DNA of 64,000 nt from Bacteroides zhangwenhongii (GCF_009193325.2 NZ_CP059856.1:310001-374000), one strand, 5' to 3'; shown: positions 26,832 to 36,760, numbered from the stretch's first letter. Notes: generated from the letters alone by a model not told the origin. A program made the numbers and translations.

Positions 26832-28079
26832 TTAATCTTTATTCGTTTCCGAAGCTACCCAACGATGGGTATAAGTTCCAAATTCTGCATTGAAATAAAG
26901 AGTAACATCTGTCTTCACTGTAGCATAAAAGATATTTCCCTGTATTTCACCCCATTGGAGCAATTCATCACAGAAACGGAAACTGTAGTCCCATGGGTCT
27001 GTACCCAACGCAAGCTGGTACAGATTATAATAGCTCTTATCTGTCGACAAATTCGGTTGTCCCTTATCTCTATCTTTATGTCCCCAGCGATAGGTTGTTC
27101 CGTTTATCTCCATTTTAAAGCTATGACGAGTTTCACCACTTCCCGCCCAATCTTCTTTCTTTTTCTGTGCGGTATAATTCTTCACTCCCCATTTACCTTG
27201 TCCTAAATAGTCAAAAGTCTTTTTATATCCTCCAGAGTGGTTATAGAGATAAACCTCCCCTATTTCATCATAACTGATAGTCTGTTCACCCATATTGATA
27301 GTGATACGGTAGATGCCTGATTTAGGCACAGTAATCGTGTAATCCTCATCGTTGTTACGCTCACGCAATACACCATTATCATCTACATAATAATAGCATT
27401 TGCGTCCCCCGACTGTAGACATAAATACAAAGGGCTGTTCAGCTTTCAGTTGGGTGAAAGTCTGATAAATTCCATCATTCTGACGAAGCATCTGTTGCGC
27501 TTCCGCCTCATCTCCGTTATCTTCCGTTCCTACACCGGTAATGTAAACAGGCTCAGTTTCCGTTGGTAGATCATCAATGCCATCCATCATAAAAATAACG
27601 AAATACCCCTCCAGACTGCTTAGTGCTTGATCTAATCCGCAATATGCACGGACTTTCCAACGCAAAGTACCATTAGTATTACAACGGAACTTAGCCAATT
27701 TACCAATCGTATTTGCTTGATAATGCGTCAAAGTCAGTTGAGGTTCCAAACCGTTATTATCAGAAAAGACCGTCTCTACAGGTTTTGTAAAGTCACCTCC
27801 GATGGTGTCAATCAATACTTCATAACGATATACAGTGTTACCATGCGCTTCGGTAGGAGTCCACTTCAGTGTGATATCCGTGAGTGATGCCCCCGAAAGC
27901 ACAACTCGCTCACCACTAGCCATTGCATCCATCGTCCGGACCGGTTCAGGCGGAACAATCGGTTCATAATCATCCGGATCAAATCCAGGATTCAACTTAT
28001 TGTCACAAGCCGTCAGACCGATAAGACAAAACAGCAGGGCAAATTTGATTAAATTCTTTGTTATCATATTGTTTCTCAT
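26832..28079 (-). CDS. SusE/SusF-like surface lipoprotein of the mannan PUL
   Basis: 415 residues from the ATG at 28079 (MRNNMITKN); the in-frame start at 28115 would overlap the upstream gene. The lipobox LTAC is followed by an acidic stretch (DNKLNPGFDPDDYE). The first part (about 45-170) looks like the fibronectin-III-like SusE domain (ITLKWTPTEAHGNTVYRYEVLID, LRWKVRAYCG). The rest contains two beta-rich segments like the SusE/F starch-binding modules (VYITGVGTEDNGDEAEAQQM, GIYRITINMGEQTISYDEI). It has no catalytic motif, so a surface glycan-binding role is likely. Aromatic residues are abundant in the C-terminal third (for example YNLYQLALGTDPWDYSF). Confidence 0.8.
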   Translation of the reverse strand: MRNNMITKNLIKFALLFCLIGLTACDNKLNPGFDPDDYEPIVPPEPVRTMDAMASGERVVLSGASLTDITLKWTPTEAHGNTVYRYEVLIDTIGGDFTKPVETVFSDNNGLEPQLTLTHYQANTIGKLAKFRCNTNGTLRWKVRAYCGLDQALSSLEGYFVIFMMDGIDDLPTETEPVYITGVGTEDNGDEAEAQQMLRQNDGIYQTFTQLKAEQPFVFMSTVGGRKCYYYVDDNGVLRERNNDEDYTITVPKSGIYRITINMGEQTISYDEIGEVYLYNHSGGYKKTFDYLGQGKWGVKNYTAQKKKEDWAGSGETRHSFKMEINGTTYRWGHKDRDKGQPNLSTDKSYYNLYQLALGTDPWDYSFRFCDELLQWGEIQGNIFYATVKTDVTLYFNAEFGTYTHRWVASETNKD

Positions 28080-28096
28080 GTTATTACATTTCTTGT

Positions 28097-30019
28097 TTAG
28101 TATGAATGGGGACATTCTACCGGTTTATAGCGATCTGCTGCGATAGTAGAAGGTTTTGCGCCATTATGATCACCAACTTTTGCATTCATCTCATGTCCTG
28201 ATAAGTCCTCATATTCAGACTTTTCAATACCATCGGAGAATATCCAATATCCTACCAAATCATCCGTATTGTATCCGGATTTCAATTCACATAAATTTTC
28301 CTTTATTTCCTGCTCCGTTCGAGCTGTTTTCCAGATACGGGCCTGATAAACACGTATCAACCCATTACGATAATCATTATTATTTGCACGTCCTATCATG
28401 AAATAATTATCAGCATTCATAATCGTTAAGTCCATTGAACTATTGGGAGCCTTATTACTATAGTCCTCTTTCCCAGTTAGTTTCTCCGGTACTCCATTTA
28501 TATAGAGCTTATATGCCTCCATGATATTCGGTTGTGTTCCATCATAGACCAACGCGACATGATACCATTTACCCGGTTTTTTAGCATTAGCATCTTTACG
28601 GTCTGAATAGACAACCTGCTCACTCAACAAATATGGATTACTAAGACCATTAGCTTTAAAGGCTATTTGGAAATGCGGATTAGTATCACGTCCTTCCTCC
28701 GAACGTAACAATAAGTTACCTTCCAATCCCATAAAAGTTTGTAAGCCACGTGTATCATTAGGATAAAAAATTATTTCATAAGTCACCTGACTTAAATGCT
28801 GCAAACCTAGTTCCGGAATTCTGTGGTTCAGGTTCTTTACATCCATATAAAAATAACGATCGCCTCCGATATCGGCAGCCACCGGATTTACGCTCACCGG
28901 TAACGTCAATTTTTCACCGGCTTGGTCTGTAATAACAAGATTTGTAGCCCCTAGTTTTTTTGCTGTCACTTTATAAGTTCCTTCATCTAAAACTATTACA
29001 TCCATCAATTCTTGATCTGCTTCCGACAACGCCTGTAAGACATATTCACCATTACCTTTCACAATCGAAAATTCCGTTGAAGCTTTAAAGCCTCCAATTG
29101 ATACAGTCTCCACACTTGCTTTGAGCTTATACGGGTTCACTTTCACCGCAATCACTTCTTCTGATCCTTTCTGATCTGTCACTATCACCTTTACATCACC
29201 TCTGGCTTTAGGCTTTAGTGTAATCAAATTTTCATCTTCCGAAGCCTCAACAATGGTCGCATCCGCAGTCGGTTCCCCACCTTCCACCTGATAGGTAAAA
29301 GTATATCCGCCATTACCTTTTTCAATAGCGATATATTGCGACTCGGCATCCGGCTCAGCAAAAATAGCGTCATTACTTTTCAATGTTAAATCAACAATAT
29401 TCACCACAATAGGAATAACAACTGTTTTATCTTTCTTATCTGTGATCGTTATTTCAATCGGATGATCTGTCTCCGTCTCAAACTTGGCTGTCACCGGGAA
29501 CGTCTGTCCGGAAAGCTCACCCACTTCCAGATACTTATCGGCACCTTCCGGCACAGATATCTGATAATCGCCATTACCAGTCAGAATCTTAATCAAACGT
29601 TTTTCACCGATAAACAAATCGAAGCCCTCTTCCGGCGTATCGACAGTCAAATTCCAAAGCTTGGCAACCTGCACCTGAATTCTAGCAACTTTCTTACGCC
29701 CGTCTATCACCAATACGGTGGTTTCTGTACGGTTATTTTCTTCAAGCTCACTATTTTCCATAGCTTTAATGGTTACCTTATTGCCATTCACAGTAGCCGT
29801 AGCCACACTTTCATCGAACGGTTTCACATAATAATCGCCATTACCGGAGGTGATACCCACCGTAATTTCGTCTCCTTGCAGCAATGTTACCGAGCTATTA
29901 TCAACCACTAAATCGGCTGCCGGTTTCACTTCCTGTTCTTCTTTATCATCACTACAAGAAACCATCAAAAATGGAATGGTTAATGCTGAGAGAAATAAAA
30001 AACTAAGTTTCCTTTTCAT
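28097..30019 (-). CDS. Surface lipoprotein with four Ig-like repeats and LamG domain
   Basis: 640 residues. The lipoprotein signal ends in MVSCSDDKEEQE (surface-export type). Four Ig-like repeats occupy about 35-375, each built around a GNG-(D/G/E)-Y turn: SGNGDYYV, TGNGDYQI, KGNGGYTF and KGNGEYVL. A LamG/concanavalin A-like lectin domain spans about 390-610 (YEIIFYPNDTRGLQTFMGLEGNLLLRS, WYHVALVYDGTQ, YFMIGRANNNDYRNGLIRVYQARIWK). It is the first gene of the minus-strand mannan operon and therefore nearest the promoter at 30083-30090. It shares its architecture with the last gene (18611-20173). It is probably a long-stalked surface glycan-binding protein; ligand inferred from context only. Confidence 0.85.
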   Translation of the reverse strand: MKRKLSFLFLSALTIPFLMVSCSDDKEEQEVKPAADLVVDNSSVTLLQGDEITVGITSGNGDYYVKPFDESVATATVNGNKVTIKAMENSELEENNRTETTVLVIDGRKKVARIQVQVAKLWNLTVDTPEEGFDLFIGEKRLIKILTGNGDYQISVPEGADKYLEVGELSGQTFPVTAKFETETDHPIEITITDKKDKTVVIPIVVNIVDLTLKSNDAIFAEPDAESQYIAIEKGNGGYTFTYQVEGGEPTADATIVEASEDENLITLKPKARGDVKVIVTDQKGSEEVIAVKVNPYKLKASVETVSIGGFKASTEFSIVKGNGEYVLQALSEADQELMDVIVLDEGTYKVTAKKLGATNLVITDQAGEKLTLPVSVNPVAADIGGDRYFYMDVKNLNHRIPELGLQHLSQVTYEIIFYPNDTRGLQTFMGLEGNLLLRSEEGRDTNPHFQIAFKANGLSNPYLLSEQVVYSDRKDANAKKPGKWYHVALVYDGTQPNIMEAYKLYINGVPEKLTGKEDYSNKAPNSSMDLTIMNADNYFMIGRANNNDYRNGLIRVYQARIWKTARTEQEIKENLCELKSGYNTDDLVGYWIFSDGIEKSEYEDLSGHEMNAKVGDHNGAKPSTIAADRYKPVECPHSY

Positions 30020-30082
30020 TAGATTAAAGATTAAATAAATTAATACCTTATCGAGTTTATCTACTTAAAAACTTCGATGGAG

Positions 30083-30090
30083 CAAAGATA
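30083..30090 (-). promoter_or_regulatory. Bacteroides -7 box of the minus-strand mannan operon
   Basis: The minus strand reads TATCTTTG (exact TAnnTTTG), 63 bp upstream of the ATG at 30019. The operator repeats at 30143-30177 end 52 bp upstream of it. Confidence 0.7.
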
Positions 30091-30142
30091 AAATCCCTAA
30101 ACTCTATCAAAAGAAGATTAAACCTCCTTTTTTACCTTTTGG

Positions 30143-30177
30143 CACGGATATTTACTACATTAACACGGATATTTACT
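30143..30177 (-). promoter_or_regulatory. HTCS operator candidate: two direct 14-bp repeats, 21-bp period
   Basis: AGTAAATATCCGTG occurs twice, identically, on the minus strand (30164-30177 and 30143-30156), start to start 21 bp. Direct repeats on one helix face suit the AraC-type DNA-binding domain of an HTCS dimer. A related copy lies upstream of the divergent GH92 operon at 34295-34308. Confidence 0.7.
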
Positions 30178-30179
30178 TC

Positions 30180-33100
30180 CTATTTTACCTCCTCCAACTG
30201 CTTCATCCTAAACTCTTTTGGCGTACAATCATACTTCTCACGAAACGCCTTGAAGAAAGTAACTTTATTAGAGAAGCCCGAGTCGAACACAATTTCATCA
30301 ATTGTCTTTTTTGTGGTCAGCAACAGATCTTTCGCTATGTGCAAACGGCACTCTTTTATCAAATCAGTCGGACTGTCCTCCCCTATCTCTTCCATCTTCC
30401 GATACAGACTTCGTGGGCTGATAGCCAACCGATCGGCGATGTAACGTGGCGTTAATTCCTTGTTTGTTATATTATCATTAATAATCTTCAGAACAGACTG
30501 AAGAAACTTCTTCGACTCTTTATGTGTCAACTTTCCATCCGACTTCTCAAAAGAGCTGATCGGTGAACTGAAATAATTCTTCAGGATCTCTTTTCGTTCC
30601 ATCACCTGACACACTGAAATACGAAGATATTCCGCACTAAACGGTTTGGTTATATACATCTCCGCACCGGCAGAAAGAGCTGCCATTTGCTGTTCCATTT
30701 CGTGCCGTCCGGATACGATAATAATAGGAATATGTGCCGTTTCTTTCACAGACTTTATCCGTTGTGTCAATTCAATGCCACCGACTCCAGGCATCATGAC
30801 ATCACAAATGATCACATTCGGATAAACCTCATTCATTACCTGATCGAGCCGTTCAGGATCCTGCAAAGTAACCACATTGAAATCTCCGGAAAAGATCTCT
30901 CCTATAAACCATAACATTTCTATTTCATCGTCGACTACAAGAAGCGTCGGACGCATTTTGTCAAATTCATATTGAGGAAGTTTCAAGATTGGCTGGGTAT
31001 CGATTTTAGGAATATATTCCGCCGTAGCTTGTTTTATCTCCTGCATTCCGGTAGTCAACTCCATCATCGGCAAAGTCAATGTAAACATCACCCATCCGTC
31101 AGACGTATTTTCCACCTTTAAAGTACCATTCAGCAGTTTTGCCATATTATAAGAGATGGCCAGCCCCAATCCGTTGCGCGAGAAATTCCTTTCATCCTGA
31201 TTTTCGAAATTATCTAAAATAGCATACCGGTTGAAGATATACTGGAAGTCCTTCTCCTTAATGCTACTCCCCTCATTTGCCACACGAAGAATCAGCACAT
31301 TTTCTTCGGTCGTATCAAGTTCTATCTTAATGCCTTGCCCCTCAGGAGTATATTTAAACGCATTCGAAATCAGATTTATGATAATAGTATTCAGGAAGCC
31401 TTTATCAGAGTTCCACATCACTTGTTCGGGTATCTTGCTCAAGAAAGTAATATTTCTGGATTTAGCCATCTCCACAAAAGTTTTGGCTATTCCTTTCATA
31501 ATAGAGGATACATTCAGCGACTCCACACGCACTTCCCTGTTACCAGTTTCAATACGACGGAATTCAATCAGTTCGTGAATCAGATTATTGAGACGTTCGG
31601 CATTCGTCTGAATCATCTGTACGTAATCAGCCACAAATTTGCTAAGTCCCTTTGATGAAAGAATTCGTCCACAAGGACCATAAATCAAAGTCAATGGTGT
31701 ACAGAACTCATGCGCTATATTAGTAAAGAAACGAAGCTTGGATTCAAATACATTCTTCTGATGGCGTTTCTCTATTTCATTCAGCAATTCCTGTTTCTTA
31801 CGCTTCGAACGCAATATAAATGAACGAATCAACAAGCCCGCCAGCAAGAGCAAGCATAAAGCATAAATTAAGTAAGCCCACCAGGAAGCATACCAGGGAT
31901 CACCTATGCGGATAACCAAAGAGTAAACATCGCTTTCCTTATCAAAAACGCTATTATAATATTTCACTAACAGCGTATATTCGCCGGGAGCCATATTGGT
32001 AAAGGATACAGCACTTTCCGAACCATTATTCACCCATTGGTCGCTCAGCCCTTTCAATTTATAAAAATAGGTGCAGTTATTACCATTCAGATAATCCACA
32101 GAAGCGAACGAAACAGAGAAGAAATTCTGATCATACTGCAAATTCAATACCTCAGTTTCTTCTTTCCGAGTAAGGAATTCTCCCAGATTGTATTGTTTAC
32201 CAAAGATTGACAACTTATCGAAATAAACCGGAGGCATATAAAGCTGTTCGGGACGACCGTCTGCCCGGATTGCAACAAAACCGTTGATTCCTCCAAAGAA
32301 TAGTGTACCGGTGTCGGGGTCACGAAAAGCAGCGCCATCACTGAACTCCACAACCTTCAAACCATCGCTGAAGCCATACGAACGAAACACATTCCGCTTT
32401 GTATCAAAGTTAATTAATCCCAGGTTAGTGCTTAACCAGAAATTATCAGGAGAATTTTTGAGAATAGCATGAACCGTATTATTCAAAAAGCCATTCTTAG
32501 CATTAAAAAGCTGATAAGAAGTTTCCGAAGTATATTTTATCAGCCCGTAACTTGTTCCAAACAGATAATTATTACTACTGTCCTTACTGATGGCAAGTAT
32601 ATTGTTCAAAGTCATGTTTTCATACTTATGAGTAGATACAGGCTCCAACCCATTAGTTGTTTTATTAAAACGGAAAACTCCATATCCCTTATTACCAAAT
32701 AATAAATTAGCTTCATTCTCCGCATAAATAGTGAAGAAATAATTCGATCCCAGTTCACCGTCATTAATAATGTAACGTTGGGCATCTACAATGAGCGGAT
32801 TATCCGGCGTCCCGGCAATACGAGCTCTCACAACTCCCATCCCGACACTTGCCAGCCAGAGTTCGGAGTCTGCCGTTTCGTAAATATCATGTATGTACTT
32901 GAACTCTTCATTCCCTATCCGCACCGGCAGACGCTTAATACGTTTTTCCCGATACGAGTAATAGGTCAACCCTTCTTCTTCTCCTATCCACAACAAATTG
33001 CGATGGCTTCGGGCAAAACAATAAACAGCATTGCTACTCAAGGCACTATTGGAGGTAGTCAAAACCTCCGCCCGGCAATCGGATAAATTCTTATCAACCT

Positions 33101-34217
33101 CATAATCATAGATTTTAAGGATACCATTGCCTTTTGTCCCGACCCAGAACGTACGTTCATCATCTTGTAACAAAGCACGTACAGGGCGTTCTATTTTTTC
33201 AGTATAATTACCAAGTACTACCGATTTAATGGAATAGAGGGGATTGGAATAAAGATATACACCTTGCCCGTCCGTACCGATCCAGACAATATCCTGAAAA
33301 CGGTCTTTCTTGAGACAGAACACACCACTATTGACCGGTAACGGTTGAATCCGGTAATGGCTCGTATTTTTTTGCTTTTCCAACAATAGAATGCCATCCA
33401 TCAAGAACCCTACAAAGAAACTATCATGATAATGAACGATAGAAGAAACCTTTCCTCGTGTCTGTATCTCCTTCTCAAGATTAGCTATAAACTCATTTTT
33501 CTGTGTCGGAATATGGAAAGCATAAAAGTTATAATCCTTATCAATATAATAAAGAGATTCCGCATCATTAAAACAATAAATCAACGAAGTGCGATAAATC
33601 AATCCGGTCTTTTGAGGCAATAGGGTGATATCCCCCGAAGTAGGCTCCTGCTGTATGTCATAACAGCGATTGTATCCTTTCATAACTACCCACATCCGAT
33701 TAGTGGCGTCAATAAAGAAGTCCACAATGTCGGAAATAGGGATTCCCGTAATATTGATTTTTCTAAAAACACCCTCCTTTTTGTGATAGTAATAGATGCA
33801 GTTGCTATCCTGAATAATGAACAGGTTACCGTTATTATCCTTATTCATAAAAAAAAGTTTCTGAAACTCATTATAGTGCGTAATAGCATTCGTTCTCCGA
33901 TCCAAACGGTTCAAACCATAGTAGGTTTGAATCCAGTAAATATCTTCGCCTGTATATACTATATTGTCAATCAAATTACCGGACAAGTAATCCTCCTTGT
34001 CACGGATTTTAAATTCCTCAATCTCCTGTCCATCATAAATGTTCAGTCCGTCGCAAGTACCGATCCACATCAGTCCGCGCTCATCCTGGCAAAGAGATGT
34101 AATAGAACTGTTAGACATATATTCCTTATCAGCAATCTGCTTTAGATTATATGCAGATGCATTATATATCAACAAATTAAGGATACATAAACAGATAAAA
34201 ACGAATGGTCTTCTCAT
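30180..34217 (-). CDS. Hybrid two-component system regulator (HTCS) of the mannan PUL
   Basis: 1345 residues on one chain. A signal peptide/anchor (MRRPFVFICLCILNLL) precedes two seven-bladed propellers made of short reg_prop repeats (about 30-690, for example GLMWIGTCDGLNIYD). Next come a Y_Y_Y domain (about 690-765), a membrane helix near 780-800, HisKA with FFTNIAHEFCTPLTLIYGP (His near 834) and an ATPase domain (NLISNAFKYTPEG, NGLGLAISYNMAKLL). A receiver has VVDDE and Asp near 1140 (ICDVMMPGVGG), and a C-terminal AraC helix-turn-helix (IADRLAISPRSLYRKM) ends the chain. HTCSs bind a breakdown oligosaccharide in the periplasm and activate the PUL. Lying between the two mannan operons, with matching repeats at both promoters, it should control both. 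Confidence 0.96.
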   Translation of the reverse strand: MRRPFVFICLCILNLLIYNASAYNLKQIADKEYMSNSSITSLCQDERGLMWIGTCDGLNIYDGQEIEEFKIRDKEDYLSGNLIDNIVYTGEDIYWIQTYYGLNRLDRRTNAITHYNEFQKLFFMNKDNNGNLFIIQDSNCIYYYHKKEGVFRKINITGIPISDIVDFFIDATNRMWVVMKGYNRCYDIQQEPTSGDITLLPQKTGLIYRTSLIYCFNDAESLYYIDKDYNFYAFHIPTQKNEFIANLEKEIQTRGKVSSIVHYHDSFFVGFLMDGILLLEKQKNTSHYRIQPLPVNSGVFCLKKDRFQDIVWIGTDGQGVYLYSNPLYSIKSVVLGNYTEKIERPVRALLQDDERTFWVGTKGNGILKIYDYEVDKNLSDCRAEVLTTSNSALSSNAVYCFARSHRNLLWIGEEEGLTYYSYREKRIKRLPVRIGNEEFKYIHDIYETADSELWLASVGMGVVRARIAGTPDNPLIVDAQRYIINDGELGSNYFFTIYAENEANLLFGNKGYGVFRFNKTTNGLEPVSTHKYENMTLNNILAISKDSSNNYLFGTSYGLIKYTSETSYQLFNAKNGFLNNTVHAILKNSPDNFWLSTNLGLINFDTKRNVFRSYGFSDGLKVVEFSDGAAFRDPDTGTLFFGGINGFVAIRADGRPEQLYMPPVYFDKLSIFGKQYNLGEFLTRKEETEVLNLQYDQNFFSVSFASVDYLNGNNCTYFYKLKGLSDQWVNNGSESAVSFTNMAPGEYTLLVKYYNSVFDKESDVYSLVIRIGDPWYASWWAYLIYALCLLLLAGLLIRSFILRSKRKKQELLNEIEKRHQKNVFESKLRFFTNIAHEFCTPLTLIYGPCGRILSSKGLSKFVADYVQMIQTNAERLNNLIHELIEFRRIETGNREVRVESLNVSSIMKGIAKTFVEMAKSRNITFLSKIPEQVMWNSDKGFLNTIIINLISNAFKYTPEGQGIKIELDTTEENVLILRVANEGSSIKEKDFQYIFNRYAILDNFENQDERNFSRNGLGLAISYNMAKLLNGTLKVENTSDGWVMFTLTLPMMELTTGMQEIKQATAEYIPKIDTQPILKLPQYEFDKMRPTLLVVDDEIEMLWFIGEIFSGDFNVVTLQDPERLDQVMNEVYPNVIICDVMMPGVGGIELTQRIKSVKETAHIPIIIVSGRHEMEQQMAALSAGAEMYITKPFSAEYLRISVCQVMERKEILKNYFSSPISSFEKSDGKLTHKESKKFLQSVLKIINDNITNKELTPRYIADRLAISPRSLYRKMEEIGEDSPTDLIKECRLHIAKDLLLTTKKTIDEIVFDSGFSNKVTFFKAFREKYDCTPKEFRMKQLEEVK

Positions 34218-34246
34218 AGTGCATTTTTCTTGGGTTTGCTATATGA

Positions 34247-34254
34247 CAAAGGTA
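34247..34254 (-). promoter_or_regulatory. Bacteroides -7 box for the HTCS gene
   Basis: The minus strand reads TACCTTTG, an exact TAnnTTTG match, 29 bp upstream of the HTCS ATG. Confidence 0.55.
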
Positions 34255-34294
34255 AACAAAAAAATATTTCCGGTTCTTTTTTGGCGAGAATATA

Positions 34295-34329
34295 AGTAAA
34301 GTTCCGTGCCAGAGTAGTTCATTCTAGCG
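34295..34329 (+). promoter_or_regulatory. HTCS operator candidate upstream of the GH92-GH130 operon
   Basis: AGTAAAGTTCCGTG (34295-34308) matches 12 of 14 bases of the repeat at 30143-30177, in the same orientation relative to transcription. At the same 21-bp step (34316-34329) is a degenerate second copy (AGTTCATTCTAGCG). Its end is 51 bp from the -7 box at 34381, nearly identical to the 52 bp at the other operon. Confidence 0.6.
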
Positions 34330-34380
34330 ACAAGAGACGATTTAGCTCTACTATTCCTAAAAGCACATCTCTTTTCTCCC

Positions 34381-34388
34381 TATTTTCG
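34381..34388 (+). promoter_or_regulatory. Probable -7 box of the GH92-GH76-GH125 operon
   Basis: TATTTTCG, one base off TAnnTTTG, lies 39 bp upstream of the ATG at 34428. The matching distance to the operator candidate supports this imperfect box. Confidence 0.5.
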
Positions 34389-34427
34389 TCGTAGAAATTA
34401 TTTTCAAATCTATAAATTCATTTGTTC

Positions 34428-36710
34428 ATGAAAACACATTTTTCATTTAAACACTTGTTATTTCTTGGAAGTGCCGTACTATACAGCCTGCAATCTTCTG
34501 CCGTAAAGAACCCGGTAGATTATGTCAGTACTCTGGTAGGTACTCAATCCAAGTTTGAATTGTCTACCGGGAATACATATCCCGCCACAGCATTGCCGTG
34601 GGGGATGAATTTCTGGACACCGCAGACCGGTGAGATGGGTAATGGCTGGGCATACACATATAATGCCGACAAAATTCGGGGATTCAAGCAAACCCACCAA
34701 CCCAGTCCCTGGATGAATGACTACGGTCAGTTTGCCATCATGCCTATCACAGGCGGACTGGTATTCGACCAAGACCGACGTGCCAGTTGGTTCTCCCACA
34801 AAGCGGAAGTGAGCAAACCTTATTATTATAAGGTGTATCTGGCCGATCATGATGTGACCACCGAACTCGCCCCTACCGAACGTGCCGTGATGTTCCGTTT
34901 CACATATCCGGAGACCAAGAATTCCTACGTTATCGTAGACGCATTCGATAAGGGTTCTTATGTAAAAGTAATTCCGGAAGAAAACAAAATTATCGGTTAT
35001 TCGACAAAAAACAGTGGCGGTGTACCGGAAAACTTCAAGAACTACTTTGTCATTTACTTCGACAAACCGTTCACATTTGTTTCCGCAGTTTCCGAAAATA
35101 ATATTCTTCCGAATGAAACGGAAGTAAAAGGAAACCACACTGGCGCTATCATCGGATTTGCCACAAAAAAAGGTGAAATAGTTCATGCCCGTGTTGCCTC
35201 TTCTTTTATCAGTCCGGAACAGGCGGAACTCAATCTCAAAGAACTCGGCAATCATACCTTCGACCAACTAGTAAGCAATGGAAAAGCCGTCTGGAATCGT
35301 GAGATGAGTAAAATAGAGATTGAGGACGACAACATTGACAATCTACGCACCTTCTATTCTTGCCTATACCGTTCCATGCTTTTTCCACGCAGTTTTTACG
35401 AGATAGATGCAAAAGGGCAAGTGATGCATTACAGTCCCTACAATGGCAAAGTGCTTCCCGGTTATATGTTCACCGACACCGGATTTTGGGACACATTCCG
35501 TTGCTTGTTTCCTTTTCTCAATCTAATGTATCCGTCGATGAACCTGAAAATGCAGGAGGGATTGGTGAATGCTTACAAAGAAAGCGGCTTCCTGCCGGAA
35601 TGGGCCAGTCCCGGTCATCGGGATTGTATGGTAGGCAACAACTCGGCTTCTGTAGTAGCCGATGCTTACATCAAAGGTTTACGGGGATATGATATTGAGG
35701 TGCTTTGGGAGGCGCTGAAACATGGCACGAATGCCCATCTTCAAGGTACTGCTTCCGGTCGTCTCGGTTACGAATCTTACAACAAGCTAGGATATGTAGC
35801 CAATAACATAGGAATCGGACAAAACGTAGCCCGCACACTAGAGTATGCTTATAACGACTGGGCGATCTACACATTAGGTAAAAAGCTAGGGAAACCGGCC
35901 GGTGAAATCGACATTTACAAGAAACGCGCCTTGAACTATAAGAATGTTTACCATCCGGAACGCAAACTGATGGTCGGCAAGGATGACAAAGGAGTATTCA
36001 ACCGTAATTTCGATGCGGTAGACTGGAGTGGTGAATTCTGCGAGGGGAACAGCTGGCATTGGAGTTTCTGTGTATTCCATGACCCACAAGGACTTATTAA
36101 CTTGATGGGCGGCAAGAAAGAATTTAATACTATGATGGATTCCGTCTTTGTGATTCCGGGCAAACTAGGCATGGAGAGTCGCGGCATGATTCACGAAATG
36201 CGTGAAATGCAAGTAATGAACATGGGACAATATGCACACGGTAACCAACCGATTCAACACATGGTGTATCTCTACAATTATTCCGGTGAGCCTTGGAAAA
36301 CTCAATACCGGGTACGCGAAATTATGAACAAACTCTACACTGCTACCCCCGACGGATATTGTGGCGACGAAGATAACGGACAGACTTCCGCTTGGTACGT
36401 ATTCTCCGCACTAGGTTTCTACCCTGTTTGCCCGGGAACGGATGAATATATCTTGGGGACTCCTTTGTTCAAATCAGCAAAGCTGCATCTGGAAAACGGG
36501 AAGACAATAACCATCAAGGCGGAAAACAATCAAGCCGACAATTGCTACATCAAGGATATGAAAATAAACGGAAAATCATACTCCCGCAATTATCTTACAC
36601 ATGACCAACTGATGAAAGGTGCCAATATTCAATTCCAAATGAGCTCTAAGCCCAACAAACAACGGGGAATTACAGAAAAAGACGTGCCTTATTCTCTTTC
36701 ATTTGAATAA
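34428..36710 (+). CDS. GH92 calcium-dependent exo-alpha-mannosidase
   Basis: 760 residues from the ATG at 34428 (MKTHFSFKHLLFLG); the upstream in-frame TTG at 34422 is less likely. A signal peptide without a lipobox suggests the periplasm. Family GH92 is shown by YVSTLVGTQSKFELSTGNTYPATALPWGM at the N-terminal beta-sandwich domain. In the (alpha/alpha)6 domain it is shown by YMFTDTGFWDTFRCLFP, EWASPGHRDCMVGNNSASVVADAY, MIHEMREMQVMNMGQYAHGNQPIQHM and GDEDNGQTSAWYVFSALGFYP. GH92 enzymes invert configuration and remove alpha-1,2/1,3-linked mannose. The first gene of the plus-strand mannan operon, it should strip side chains from imported mannan fragments, like BT3784. Linkage specificity is not readable from sequence. 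Confidence 0.93.
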   Translation: MKTHFSFKHLLFLGSAVLYSLQSSAVKNPVDYVSTLVGTQSKFELSTGNTYPATALPWGMNFWTPQTGEMGNGWAYTYNADKIRGFKQTHQPSPWMNDYGQFAIMPITGGLVFDQDRRASWFSHKAEVSKPYYYKVYLADHDVTTELAPTERAVMFRFTYPETKNSYVIVDAFDKGSYVKVIPEENKIIGYSTKNSGGVPENFKNYFVIYFDKPFTFVSAVSENNILPNETEVKGNHTGAIIGFATKKGEIVHARVASSFISPEQAELNLKELGNHTFDQLVSNGKAVWNREMSKIEIEDDNIDNLRTFYSCLYRSMLFPRSFYEIDAKGQVMHYSPYNGKVLPGYMFTDTGFWDTFRCLFPFLNLMYPSMNLKMQEGLVNAYKESGFLPEWASPGHRDCMVGNNSASVVADAYIKGLRGYDIEVLWEALKHGTNAHLQGTASGRLGYESYNKLGYVANNIGIGQNVARTLEYAYNDWAIYTLGKKLGKPAGEIDIYKKRALNYKNVYHPERKLMVGKDDKGVFNRNFDAVDWSGEFCEGNSWHWSFCVFHDPQGLINLMGGKKEFNTMMDSVFVIPGKLGMESRGMIHEMREMQVMNMGQYAHGNQPIQHMVYLYNYSGEPWKTQYRVREIMNKLYTATPDGYCGDEDNGQTSAWYVFSALGFYPVCPGTDEYILGTPLFKSAKLHLENGKTITIKAENNQADNCYIKDMKINGKSYSRNYLTHDQLMKGANIQFQMSSKPNKQRGITEKDVPYSLSFE

Positions 36711-36760
36711 AATATCGTATTTTTGAGGGTCAAGAAATCTATTATACAAACCATAAAAAC

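Noticed and set aside
28080..28115. Upstream in-frame start for the SusE-like gene
   Set aside because: Overlaps the upstream LamG gene; the ATG at 28079 gives a normal lipoprotein signal.
34479..35267. 262-codon minus-strand frame
   Set aside because: Antisense to the GH92 gene; no domain or promoter.
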